Origin: Roseivirga sp. 4D4
Lineage (GTDB): Bacteria; Bacteroidota; Bacteroidia; Cytophagales; Cyclobacteriaceae
DNA length: 64,000 bases
Assembly (NCBI RefSeq): GCF_001747095.1
Contig: NZ_MDGP01000001.1
Coordinates: forward strand, 4,137,001 to 4,201,000
Reading direction: 5' to 3'
Shown here: piece by piece, positions 43,182 to 51,988 of the stretch
Position numbering within the stretch: the first letter of the stretch is position 1
Layout of the letters: the number at the start of each line of letters is the position of its first letter
Program-made: the position numbers and the translations under genes
Notes under the pieces: model-generated
Told to the model about the DNA's origin: nothing
Databases searched by the model: none
The model's input: only the letters and a program-made list of their open reading frames with translations

Positions 43182-44269
43182 GCCCGTTCGCTTGTGTCGC
43201 TTCGAGAAGCAAGTGCCAAAGCCACGGCAAGCAGGATGATCTCAAGCAAATAGATGGGAACGTAACCCAAGATGACAAAGAAGAGAAAGGCCGTTAGGAA
43301 GAAAATGTATTTGAAATAGCCTTCCAGGTCGAACGCCTGGTGTTTGATCATCGCGTGATGCAGAACCGAAATAACTGGAATTATCAATGCGATTTGAACT
43401 AGGTCAACAATAGCTACACTTTGGATATTGTTGCCGAAAAATACCAGAAATTCAGGTATTGAGAGGATGATATAAGTCAAGGCGTTTTGTCCAAAGGACT
43501 TAACTCTCGGCATAGGAAGGTTTCTGTAAAGCAATAATGAACTCATTTCAAATTCATAATGCCGATAACTGAAGTTAGCATGGATAGCCGAACTCAGCAG
43601 TGTGCCAAGGGCAAGGTACCTTAGATCCACGCCTTCCATATTGAAAATGGCAGTGGCGCCCAGTATAAGGCCAATAGAAAACAGCTTGGTCAAGATTAAA
43701 GAGATACTATGCCTTTGGAATAAGTGATGAATAGGTAGAAATGGATAGGTTTTGGGCAATATTCCTATCCTACGACTTGCGAAGCTGGAGGTCTTAGGGT
43801 CTATCGGTTTTACCAGTTGTAGAAAGAGAAAGTGTGCCGCAACCATCAATAGGAAGACATTTGAAACCACAAGAATTAGTGCTGAATATGTTTGTTGAAG
43901 ACCTATGGCAATGATGGTCATGAAAATGCCATAGCCCAATATTGGAATGAGTAGCAACAATTGAATGAAGACCACAAGGGGCTTTAACCTCTTGTTTTCT
44001 AGCCCACTAATGCTGGTCAAAAAACGGTTTTGTGGTAATCGTTTAATCCGGCTAAAGAAATTCAGGGTTTTAAGGGTGTACAAAATCCAAAGGACCATCG
44101 GAATCAGGTAATAGATAGGCCTGAAAGCCAATGCCGAGGCAATATCTATGTGCTGGGGTGTCTTTAAGAATCCAAAGCCGAGCCCGAGGATAACCAAAAA
44201 GAACCCTGCATTCTCTTTATAGAATTCTTTAACGATCGTTTTTACTAAGACCTTGGCAACGGGACTCAC
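43172..44269 (-). CDS. Integral membrane protein, presumed ABC transporter permease
   Basis: 365 residues from a GTG at 44269, overlapping the stop of the upstream ABC ATPase (GTGA). About eight to ten hydrophobic segments cover most of the protein. No family motif is recognised, but coupling to an ABC ATPase identifies it as the membrane partner. It resembles ABC-2-like or Bacteroidota-specific permeases of unknown substrate. The 3' end overlaps the convergent giant permease by 10 bp. Confidence 0.65.
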   Translation of the reverse strand: MSPVAKVLVKTIVKEFYKENAGFFLVILGLGFGFLKTPQHIDIASALAFRPIYYLIPMVLWILYTLKTLNFFSRIKRLPQNRFLTSISGLENKRLKPLVVFIQLLLLIPILGYGIFMTIIAIGLQQTYSALILVVSNVFLLMVAAHFLFLQLVKPIDPKTSSFASRRIGILPKTYPFLPIHHLFQRHSISLILTKLFSIGLILGATAIFNMEGVDLRYLALGTLLSSAIHANFSYRHYEFEMSSLLLYRNLPMPRVKSFGQNALTYIILSIPEFLVFFGNNIQSVAIVDLVQIALIIPVISVLHHAMIKHQAFDLEGYFKYIFFLTAFLFFVILGYVPIYLLEIILLAVALALASRSDTSERAYS

Positions 44270-44895
44270 GAGACGAGTATAACTTTTTGATCCTTCACTT
44301 CATAAATATGATCTGCTTTGATCAATTGGTTCTCAAAATCCTGATGGGTAGCAAAGATGAATGATGTACCCTTTTTATTGTAGTCAACCAGAAGATTCAG
44401 CATGATGCCTTGTGCTTCTTTATCTAAAGTGATCAGTGGTTCATCTAGAATAATCCATAAAGGATCACCTAAAAATGCGATGCCTATAGAGAGTTTTTTG
44501 AGCATGCCACTGGAATAACTTCCTACAGGCTGATCCATGTAGCTGTTGATGGATAGTTGGTCGGAAAGCTCCTTTATTTGCTCAGGTTTAGCACCTTTCA
44601 GTTGTCCGAAATATTCAAGCAAGTCTTTTCCTGTTAAGAATTCAGGAAAGGTCGGTTCGGACTGACTATAGTTGATGCGCTGCTTATAGAGAACAGGTTG
44701 CTTTGTAAGACTATGTCCGCTGAGTTTGATTTCCCCTAGGTATGGAGAAAGCCCAGCGAGACAGTTGAAAAGCGTTGATTTTCCGGAGCCATTCTTCCCC
44801 TTGAACCAATGAATGCCTTGATAAAGATGAAGCGATGGTATTTCAAGAATCAGCCGATCGTTGAAGGCTTTCCGGAAGTTTTTTATCTCAAGCAT
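44266..44895 (-). CDS. ABC transporter ATP-binding protein
   Basis: 209 residues, a single short ATPase domain. Walker A is GKNGSGKST at 33-41, the Q-loop region is NYSQSE at ~75-80, the signature is SYSSGMLKK at 126-134 (variant of LSGGQ), Walker B is LWIILDEP at 146-153, and the switch His is in ATHQD. It works with the membrane protein encoded just downstream. The substrate is unknown; the domain resembles ABC-2 export or CcmA-like ATPases. The start lies 93 bp from the terminator of the neighbouring lipoprotein gene. Confidence 0.88.
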   Translation of the reverse strand: MLEIKNFRKAFNDRLILEIPSLHLYQGIHWFKGKNGSGKSTLFNCLAGLSPYLGEIKLSGHSLTKQPVLYKQRINYSQSEPTFPEFLTGKDLLEYFGQLKGAKPEQIKELSDQLSINSYMDQPVGSYSSGMLKKLSIGIAFLGDPLWIILDEPLITLDKEAQGIMLNLLVDYNKKGTSFIFATHQDFENQLIKADHIYEVKDQKVILVS

Positions 44896-44940
44896 TTAAC
44901 ACCTAACATACGCAATACTATGTGATTTGGGTTTCGCGCA

Positions 44941-44969
44941 TAAAAAAAGGAGTGCATTGCACTCCTTTT
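44941..44969 (-). terminator. Rho-independent terminator after the lipoprotein gene
   Basis: On the minus strand AAAGGAGTGCA and TGCACTCCTTT form an 11-bp perfect inverted repeat followed by seven T residues. It lies 20 bp past the lipoprotein stop at 44989 and separates it from the ABC pair. Confidence 0.85.
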
Positions 44970-44988
44970 AAATTCTTGATTCGGTGAT

Positions 44989-45552
44989 CTACTGAACAGT
45001 TACGTTGAAAGTAACTTCAATGTCAGTTTCTCCGCCAGCATTAGTAGGGTCACCACTGCTTACATTGGCAGCAGTTTTGTCTGGCTCATGAATTAACGTC
45101 ACCGTAAGGTTACCCGCACCGGCTGCAGCCGTAGTGAAAGTACCAGCTAGTCCAAGTGGATTGCCGTTACCATCCTGATCCGTGTAAGCATAAGTCGCAT
45201 TCAGACCAGTACCAATAACAAAGAATACTTGATGCTCATCATCCTCTTCAGCCACTTCTAAAGTAATATCTTCAGCAGGGCTCTCTTCTTCATTAAGGAA
45301 CTCAACAGCAACAGTGTAAGTCGTATTAGCCGCAAGTGTTGGGTTAATTATTTCAGGATCATTTCCCCCAGGGCCGTCAATATCTCTGAAGGTAGCCGTT
45401 ACTGTAGGATTGGTTTGGCTTGTGAATGTCACACGAAGCGTTGTTATCAGTTCTTCTTCGTTAATCATTTCTGGGTCATCAGAATCACATGCCGATATAA
45501 TTAAGGCCATCACAAGGAGTGACAAATACTTAATGCTACTAAATTTTTTCAT
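44989..45552 (-). CDS. Acidic lipoprotein of the metal locus (Bacteroidota family of unknown function)
   Basis: 187 residues with a lipobox (LIISACDSDDPE). The mature part is strongly acidic and beta-rich (INEEELITTLRVTFT, FRDIDGPGGNDPEI, YTVAVEFLNEEESPAEDIT). It resembles proteins commonly labelled type 1 periplasmic-binding-fold superfamily that sit next to TonB receptors in Bacteroidota. A calcium- or metal-binding role is suggested by the Asp/Gly loops but not shown. It is divergent from the HYC_CC_PP-efflux genes, with two near-identical palindromes between them. Confidence 0.6.
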   Translation of the reverse strand: MKKFSSIKYLSLLVMALIISACDSDDPEMINEEELITTLRVTFTSQTNPTVTATFRDIDGPGGNDPEIINPTLAANTTYTVAVEFLNEEESPAEDITLEVAEEDDEHQVFFVIGTGLNATYAYTDQDGNGNPLGLAGTFTTAAAGAGNLTVTLIHEPDKTAANVSSGDPTNAGGETDIEVTFNVTVQ

Positions 45553-45578
45553 GAGTCAAATCTTTTGAGTTTAGAAAT

Positions 45579-45608
45579 GCAACAATAGTGCATTAGCAAC
45601 AATGTTGC
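45579..45608. promoter_or_regulatory. Tandem palindromic operators GCAACAATGTTGC / GCAACAATAGTGC
   Basis: GCAACAATGTTGC (45596-45608) is a perfect 13-bp palindrome about a central A. A near copy GCAACAATAGTGC lies 17 bp upstream (45579-45591). They occupy the divergent region between the lipoprotein and the metal-efflux genes. Size and symmetry fit a Fur/Zur-type or similar metalloregulator. TGTTGCAAATA at 45603-45613 recurs as TGTTGCAAGTA at 54949. Confidence 0.5.
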
Positions 45609-45698
45609 AAATAGGAAGTGCTGAATTTTTGAAAAATTGTTTGAGTGGTATTATACGCTGCTTATACTGGCATTTAAACCCATATTCCGAAACATCCG

Positions 45699-45706
45699 TA
45701 TATTTG
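45699..45706 (+). promoter_or_regulatory. Bacteroidota -7 box TATATTTG for the HYC_CC_PP gene
   Basis: TATATTTG is a perfect TAnnTTTG match 6 bp before the proposed TTG start at 45713. If used, the mRNA would be essentially leaderless. Confidence 0.5.
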
Positions 45707-45712
45707 CACAGC

Positions 45713-46123
45713 TTGAAAAGAACAGCTACCATATTATTTACCATGCTGTATCTACTGACTTCCTCAGGAATTTTGGTAGGGCAGCACTTGTGTATGGACC
45801 GAGTCAAAGAGACTTCTCTCTTCAAAAAAGTGGAGAGTAAGTGTGGTATGACTATGGAGATGCATGCTGGTATGGACGACTGCTGTGACGATGAATGGGC
45901 GCTTAAGATCATTGAAGATGACCAACAAATTTCGGTATCATCTGATGCTCCTACTGCCGTTTATCATTTGCTTTTCGAAGTTCCATTTGCTGATTTCGAG
46001 GCTTTGATGGCCGGAGAGCAGGATAAAGTTGAGGTGAATAATACAGGGCCGCCTGATATTCCTGCGCCCGATCTTACCATTCTTTATCATTCCCTCAAAA
46101 TTCCCGCTGCTTTACAATCCTGA
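45713..46123 (+). CDS. HYC_CC_PP family protein
   Basis: 136 residues from a TTG at 45713, chosen because it restores a normal signal peptide (KRTATILFTMLYLLTSSGILVGQ) and follows the promoter. Longer versions would begin upstream of the promoter. The family motifs are visible: HLC at the start of the mature part (HYC in most members), CC in DDCCDDEW, and PP in NTGPPDIPAP. Members are short secreted or membrane proteins that sit with CusA-like pumps and TonB receptors. A metal-binding accessory role is inferred from Cys/His and genomic context. Confidence 0.65.
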   Translation: MKRTATILFTMLYLLTSSGILVGQHLCMDRVKETSLFKKVESKCGMTMEMHAGMDDCCDDEWALKIIEDDQQISVSSDAPTAVYHLLFEVPFADFEALMAGEQDKVEVNNTGPPDIPAPDLTILYHSLKIPAALQS

Positions 46124-46275
46124 AGTAGTTCTGTTTCGTCATTCTGTTTGAAACGAATCATCTCTTTTGCCTTTGGCTAAGAGTCACTCATTTCTAAAGT
46201 CCACAGAAACCTTAACAGACTTCACAGCTCATTCTCGAGCGATTTCATTTACATCGGATTGTAAAAGCATAATTA

Positions 46276-49200
46276 ATGATCAATACACTTATTAAATTCT
46301 TTTTGGAGAACCGTTTGGTTATGGTAATACTGCTGGTGCTACTGGCGGCTTGGGGTATAATCACTGCACCCTTCCAATGGTCCACTGGTTTGCCGACTGA
46401 CCCTGTGCCTGTAGATGCTATACCGGACATTGGCGAGAACCAACAGATTGTCTTTACCGAGTGGCCGGGAAGGTCACCACAAGACATTGAAGACCAAATC
46501 ACATATCCACTGACATCATCACTTCTGGGTTTGCCAGGAGTCAAGACGATTCGAAGCTCTTCTATCTTCGGTCTATCTTCGGTTTACATCATTTTCGAAG
46601 AGTCTTCAGAATTCTATTGGAGTAGGAGCAGGATTCTCGAAAAGCTCAATGCACTTCCCAGAGGCTTATTGCCAGATGGTGTTCAGCCGGCTCTGGGCCC
46701 TGATGCAACTGCTTTGGGGCAGATCTTTTGGTATACCATAGAAGGACGTGATGAAGAAGGAAATCCAACTGGCGGATGGGACCCTCAGGAAATAAGGACC
46801 ATTCAAGACTATACGATCAAGTATGCATTGGCTTCTGCCGAAGGTGTTTCTGAAGTAGCTTCTATTGGTGGTTTTGTGAAGGAATATCAAGTAGATATCG
46901 ATCCGAATGCGATGGAAGGCTATGGTGTGACACTGGCCGAAGTCACCAAGGCAATTAGGGAGAGTAATCTTGATGTAGGTGCCAAAACCTTGGAAATCAA
47001 CCAGGCGGAGTATCTGGTCCGCGGTTTAGGCTACATCAAGAGTCTCGAGGATTTGGAGCAGGCACCTGTTAAAACAGTTGATAATGTATCTATCCGAATC
47101 AAGGATGTGGCTCGAGTTATGATGGGTCCGGCCTCGCGCAGAGGAGGTTTGGACAAGTCTGGTGCCGAGGCAGTAGGAGGTGTAGTGGTCGCCCGATATG
47201 GTGCCAACCCACTTGAAGTCATCGAAAACGTAAAAGCGAAGATTGAGGAGATCAGTCAAGGCCTGCCAACCAAGTATTTGGCAGACGGTACAGCCTCGAA
47301 ACTTACCGTTGTTCCTTTCTATGATCGTACAGAATTGATCCAGGAAACCATCGGTACGCTTGAAGAGGCATTGACTTTGGAGATAATCATTACCGTCATA
47401 GTAGTGCTTGTTATGCTGCTCAATCTTCGGGCCTCAATCCTGATTTCTTCCCTATTGCCCATTGCTGTGCTCATGTGCTTTATAGCGATGCGGTACTTTG
47501 GAGTCGATGCAAACATTGTGGCTTTATCGGGTATCGCAATCGCCATAGGCACCATGGTAGATGTGGGCATTGTATTGACAGAGAACATTACCCGTCATTT
47601 GAAAGAAAAAGGAGATAAGACCCTGTTGGCTTTAATCTATGAGGGGGCTAAAGAGGTTGCTCCAGCCATTATCACAGCTGTAATGACAACCGTTATTAGC
47701 TTCATTCCGGTTTTTACCATGGAGGCAGCTGAGGGAAAACTATTTCGTCCGCTGGCCTATACCAAGACATTTGCCTTGTTGGCAGCCATCGTAGTTGCAT
47801 TGGTCATTATCCCTACCCTTGCCTATTGGTTCTTTGGCTTTAAACCTAAGTCAAAATGGGTAAAGACGCTCCTGAATACTGGTTTAGTAGTTTTCGGCAT
47901 CTGGGTATTAGTATTAGGTCATGGCTTGGCCGCCTTCGTTTTGATTGGTTTTGGTTTGGTGAATTTGACCAGAGCATTTAGCAAGGCTCTTTCGGCATAC
48001 CTGAAGTATGCTGATGTCGCAATTGCATTGATCGCGGTTTCATATTTACTCAGTTACAATTGGATGCCTTTGGGTGTTGAAGTAAGCATCCTTGTCAATT
48101 TTGTCTTTGTTATCGCCATCATCGGATTGACACTTGGGGCCTTTAGTCTTTTTATCAAGCTCTATCCGAAAATCCTCGGCTGGTGTTTGAGAAACCGATG
48201 GAAGTTCCTATTGATCCCTTCCTTCATTATTCTTTTGGGAATAACCATTTGGCTGGGTTTTGATAAGGTCTTCGCCTTTGTACCCAATGCTTTTGGAGAT
48301 CAGGTTCGTTCCAATCGCACCTATTCTAATTTGTCTCATACCTTTCCAGGGATTGGTAAGGAGTTTATGCCATCGCTTGGTGAAGGTGCCTTTCTCTTAA
48401 TGCCCACCTCTATGCCACATGCTGGGGTAGATCAAAACAGGGAGACACTCCGGTTATTGGATATGGCGGTCACGGCAATACCAGAAATAGAATCCGTGGT
48501 GGGCAAGTTTGGACGTACCGAAAGTGCCTTAGATCCAGCGCCTATTTCCATGTATGAGAATGTGATTAATTACAAAAGCGAGTATATCACAGACCAAAAC
48601 GGGAGACGATTACGCTTCAAAAAACAAGATGGTGAGTACGTTCGAGATGAACTGGGCAATCTGATGCTGGATAAACGTGGGGCCTATTTTCGCCAATGGC
48701 GGGACGAAATTAAGTCTCCAGATGATATCTGGAATGAAATAGTACGAGTTACTAAACTGCCAGGAGTCACTTCGGCTCCTAAACTTCAGCCGATCGAAAC
48801 GCGGTTGGTCATGCTCCAAACGGGTATGAGAGCACCCATGGGCATTAAGGTGAAAGGACCTGACCTGGCGACCATCGAGGCCGTTGGTTTAGAATTCGAA
48901 ACAATCCTCAAAGAACTACCTTCTGTAAAAAGAGAGTCAGTCTTTGCCGAACGCATTGTGGGTAAGCCATATCTTCTGATTGATTTAGATCGCGAATCAT
49001 TGGCTAGATATGGTGTCAGTATTGCTAAAGTTCAGGAGTATATACAGGTAGGCGTTGGAGGGATGGAGTTGTCCAAAACTGTAGAAGGCCGTGAACGCTA
49101 TGGTATTCGGGTAAGATATCCACGGGGCTTGAGAGATGACCCTGAGGCCTTGAAGAACATACTAATTCCGGTGGCCATGGGAGAGAGCATTCCCCTTGGA

Positions 49201-50025
49201 GAGCTTGCGGCAATCAGATATGAACAAGGTCCGCAAATGATCAAGAGTGAAGATACCTTCTTGGTCGGCTATGTGATCTTTGATAAGAAGGCAGGCTTAT
49301 CAGAAACCAGTGTGGTTAATGATGCCAAAAACCTTATTGAGCAGCGCATTGCTCAGGGACAGTTAAGTCTACCGCCTGGAGTTTCGTATGAGTTTGCAGG
49401 TAATTATCAAAATCAGGTGAGAGCCGAGAGGCGGCTGAGCCTTGTGATCCCCTTAGCCCTGATCATCATCCTATTGATTTTATACTTTCAGTTTAAATCT
49501 GTAGCAGTCTCGCTCATGGTATTTAGTAGTGTCGCTGTGGCTTTTGGTGGTGGCTTTTTGATGCTCTGGTTGTACGGCAGAGAAGGTTTTATGGACTTTT
49601 CTTTACTCGGCACCAATATGAGGGACTTGTTTCAGGTCGCACCAGTAAATCTTAGTGTAGCGGTTTGGGTAGGTTTTATAGCGCTCTTTGGTATTGCCAC
49701 AGATGATGGCGTGTTAATGGCGACCTACTTAAATCAGTCCTTCGATCAAAAGAAGGTTTCGGATAAATCAGGGATTCAAAAATTAGTGATAGCCGCTGGA
49801 ATGAGAAGGGTAAGACCTTGTTTGATGACAACCGCAACGACTCTATTGGCATTACTACCGATTCTCACATCGACCGGAAGGGGTTCAGATGTGATGATCC
49901 CCATGGCGATCCCTTCATTCGGGGGTATGCTGATCGCTTTGATCACCCTTTTCGTGGTGCCTGTGCTTTATGCATTCTACAAGGAAGCACAGCTGAAGTT
50001 CAACCTTAAAAACTCTGAAAATTGA
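46276..50025 (+). CDS. cusA: CusA/CzcA-type heavy-metal RND efflux pump
   Basis: 1249 residues, against about 1045 for E. coli CusA. It uses the proton gradient to expel Cu(I)/Ag(I) or a divalent metal from periplasm or cytoplasm. VDAIPDIGENQQIVFTEWPG is the HME-RND N-terminal signature, and GTMVDVGIVLTEN carries the proton-relay Asp. MLQTGMRAPMGIKV contains the methionine-rich binding cleft region. The extra length is largely a hydrophobic block at roughly 510-660, inserted between the first and second RND halves. It leads an operon overlapping the next gene (TTGA). Confidence 0.9.
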   Translation: MINTLIKFFLENRLVMVILLVLLAAWGIITAPFQWSTGLPTDPVPVDAIPDIGENQQIVFTEWPGRSPQDIEDQITYPLTSSLLGLPGVKTIRSSSIFGLSSVYIIFEESSEFYWSRSRILEKLNALPRGLLPDGVQPALGPDATALGQIFWYTIEGRDEEGNPTGGWDPQEIRTIQDYTIKYALASAEGVSEVASIGGFVKEYQVDIDPNAMEGYGVTLAEVTKAIRESNLDVGAKTLEINQAEYLVRGLGYIKSLEDLEQAPVKTVDNVSIRIKDVARVMMGPASRRGGLDKSGAEAVGGVVVARYGANPLEVIENVKAKIEEISQGLPTKYLADGTASKLTVVPFYDRTELIQETIGTLEEALTLEIIITVIVVLVMLLNLRASILISSLLPIAVLMCFIAMRYFGVDANIVALSGIAIAIGTMVDVGIVLTENITRHLKEKGDKTLLALIYEGAKEVAPAIITAVMTTVISFIPVFTMEAAEGKLFRPLAYTKTFALLAAIVVALVIIPTLAYWFFGFKPKSKWVKTLLNTGLVVFGIWVLVLGHGLAAFVLIGFGLVNLTRAFSKALSAYLKYADVAIALIAVSYLLSYNWMPLGVEVSILVNFVFVIAIIGLTLGAFSLFIKLYPKILGWCLRNRWKFLLIPSFIILLGITIWLGFDKVFAFVPNAFGDQVRSNRTYSNLSHTFPGIGKEFMPSLGEGAFLLMPTSMPHAGVDQNRETLRLLDMAVTAIPEIESVVGKFGRTESALDPAPISMYENVINYKSEYITDQNGRRLRFKKQDGEYVRDELGNLMLDKRGAYFRQWRDEIKSPDDIWNEIVRVTKLPGVTSAPKLQPIETRLVMLQTGMRAPMGIKVKGPDLATIEAVGLEFETILKELPSVKRESVFAERIVGKPYLLIDLDRESLARYGVSIAKVQEYIQVGVGGMELSKTVEGRERYGIRVRYPRGLRDDPEALKNILIPVAMGESIPLGELAAIRYEQGPQMIKSEDTFLVGYVIFDKKAGLSETSVVNDAKNLIEQRIAQGQLSLPPGVSYEFAGNYQNQVRAERRLSLVIPLALIIILLILYFQFKSVAVSLMVFSSVAVAFGGGFLMLWLYGREGFMDFSLLGTNMRDLFQVAPVNLSVAVWVGFIALFGIATDDGVLMATYLNQSFDQKKVSDKSGIQKLVIAAGMRRVRPCLMTTATTLLALLPILTSTGRGSDVMIPMAIPSFGGMLIALITLFVVPVLYAFYKEAQLKFNLKNSEN

Positions 50026-50741
50026 AAAAGAACATATTCATAGTAAGCGCTATTTTCTCTTTGCTGGCCTGTCAAAGCCCAAGCGAAAACCCCACGGTTG
50101 AACACTTTGGCGTCTTAAGAGAGATCATGATGGAACAGAAGCTGGAGGCTAATGCCGATCTGGCAGACTATCGCCAATCGCCAAATCTCTATGCAATAGG
50201 TGCTCTGGAAGGTCTCTCAGGTGAGGTGCTGGTCATCGATGGAGATCCGCTCAATGGATTAGCCCAGAAAGGTGATCTGCTAATGGACAGAACTTTTGAT
50301 CGCAAAGCAACATTGCTGATTACATCTCAGGTTGAGGAGTGGTATAAAGTAAAACTGGATCAGGTAATCAATGACCATGGTGACTTGCAAGCCTTGATTG
50401 CCAAGGAGGCCGAGCAGGCTGGCGTCAATATCGATAAGGCCTTTCCTTTTATGCTTGTGGGAGATTTCGACCACATTGAATGGCATATCATCAACGCTGC
50501 CGAAGCCAAGGCCCAAAACCACGATGCTTATAAAGAAGCGGGACTTCAAGGCGTGGGTGACTATGCCAATGCACGGGTCTTAGGCTTTTACTCTAGTCAG
50601 CACGAAGGAGTATTCACCCATCACGGAAGCTTCTTACATATGCATTTCATTGATGGCAGTGAGCGTGTTATGGGACATGTTGATGCCCTGAGAAATGATG
50701 GATCGATTGAATTATGGCTACCTAAAGTGAAATCAAAATGA
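50022..50741 (+). CDS. Acetolactate-decarboxylase-like lipoprotein in the efflux operon
   Basis: 239 residues from a TTG start at 50022 that overlaps the CusA stop. A lipobox (FSLLAC, Cys17) makes it a lipoprotein. The fold resembles alpha-acetolactate decarboxylase (AlsD): GALEGLSGEVLVIDG near 60-74 (compare LDGEL), and HEGVFTHHGSFLHMHFIDG with His206, His208 and His219, the places of the zinc ligands. Cytoplasmic AlsD makes acetoin. A secreted copy in a metal-efflux operon points instead to a metal-binding role (inference). The His-rich segment could hold copper or zinc. Confidence 0.6.
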   Translation: MKKNIFIVSAIFSLLACQSPSENPTVEHFGVLREIMMEQKLEANADLADYRQSPNLYAIGALEGLSGEVLVIDGDPLNGLAQKGDLLMDRTFDRKATLLITSQVEEWYKVKLDQVINDHGDLQALIAKEAEQAGVNIDKAFPFMLVGDFDHIEWHIINAAEAKAQNHDAYKEAGLQGVGDYANARVLGFYSSQHEGVFTHHGSFLHMHFIDGSERVMGHVDALRNDGSIELWLPKVKSK

Positions 50742-51988
50742 GAAGAATAGTTTCTATAATCATATTCCTTTCGCTTGGATGCTCCATTCATGGACAGACC
50801 ACTCTGAATGAGTATTTAGAGATGGCAGCAAGAGATAATCCAAACCTGAAAGCAAAGTTTAACCTCTATTTGGCGGCCTTAGAAAAGGTAAATCAACAAG
50901 GCGTCCTTCCTGATCCTACCCTGAGCTTTGGCTACTTTATCTCTCCGGTTGAGACCCGAGTAGGCCCTCAACGTTTTAGGCTTTCCGTAGCACAGATGTT
51001 TCCTTGGATGGGAACTTTAAAAGCTAAAGAGAAGGCTGCTGCAAGCTTCGCCAAGGCCAAGTTCGAAATGTTTGAGGAAGCAAGGAATGAGCTCTTTCTT
51101 CAGGTGAAGTCCAAGTGGTTGGAGCTTTACGAGTTACAGCAAGAGGTTCAAATCATGGAGGAGAATCTGAACATTCTGAAATCCTATGAGCCGGTGACCA
51201 AAACAAAGTATGAAGCCAACCTCGTTTCATTGGCAGATTTGGTTAGAGTCCAAATCAGTATTGATCGGGCCAAGACGGAACTCGACTTGCTTAGGCTGAA
51301 AGAAAAACCACTAAGGCACGATTTCAATACACTGCTTCACAGAGATGGAGCAACTTCTGTCGGTATCAGTGACACGCTAATTTTTGAAACGGGGGATCTT
51401 GATATTGAAGCCGTGATGGTTAACCAGCCAAAGCTTAAGGCGATCGAATCTATGATAGAAATGCTAGAACAAGAGAAGGTTTTGGCCGATTTAGGCCGTA
51501 AACCAAACATCGGAATCGGACTTGAATATGGATTCATTGACAAACGGGAGGGTGTATCTATTTCAGATAATGGCAAGGACATTTTAGTACCTCAGGTGAA
51601 TGTGAGCCTTCCGATTTTCGGAAAAAAGAACCGTTCAATTAAGAAGGAAGCCGACTTGAAAATGAAGGCTAAGGGCTTCGAGTTATCAGCTATGAAAGAT
51701 GAGCTTCGCAACAACTGGACAAGTATTGAATATGAAATCGAATCGGCTAGACAAACCCTTGCTTTGTACTCAGCTGAAATAAACAAGACAGATGTATTAC
51801 TGAGCGTATTGATCAGCGAGTATACCAACAATAACCAAGACTTTGAGAAGCTTCTGGAGACGCAGCAACGTCAATTACAACTACAATTGGCACAAGTACG
51901 CAGGAGTGTCGATTATCAGTTGGCAGTTTACAAACAAGAATACTTGACGGGTTACACATTAAACGAAATCCAAAATGAAATTAAATAG
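50738..51988 (+). CDS. cusC: TolC/CusC-like outer membrane efflux protein
   Basis: 416 residues with a signal peptide (LGCSIHGQ). It is the outer-membrane channel of the tripartite pump. The TolC alpha-helical repeats are visible as long amphipathic helices (~150-210 and ~335-405), and TLNEYLEMAARDNPNLKAK is the N-terminal helix typical of OEP proteins. The start overlaps the previous stop (ATGA) and the end overlaps the adaptor gene by 14 bp, so all subunits are made together. No lipobox is seen (CusC itself is a lipoprotein), so the anchoring differs. Confidence 0.9.
   Translation: MRRIVSIIIFLSLGCSIHGQTTLNEYLEMAARDNPNLKAKFNLYLAALEKVNQQGVLPDPTLSFGYFISPVETRVGPQRFRLSVAQMFPWMGTLKAKEKAAASFAKAKFEMFEEARNELFLQVKSKWLELYELQQEVQIMEENLNILKSYEPVTKTKYEANLVSLADLVRVQISIDRAKTELDLLRLKEKPLRHDFNTLLHRDGATSVGISDTLIFETGDLDIEAVMVNQPKLKAIESMIEMLEQEKVLADLGRKPNIGIGLEYGFIDKREGVSISDNGKDILVPQVNVSLPIFGKKNRSIKKEADLKMKAKGFELSAMKDELRNNWTSIEYEIESARQTLALYSAEINKTDVLLSVLISEYTNNNQDFEKLLETQQRQLQLQLAQVRRSVDYQLAVYKQEYLTGYTLNEIQNEIK

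Noticed and set aside
46276..50025. Loss of a proton-relay lysine in the CusA homologue
   Set aside because: The E. coli CusA lysine region reads RPC-LMT here, but CzcA-type pumps also lack that lysine as far as I recall, so no functional defect can be claimed.
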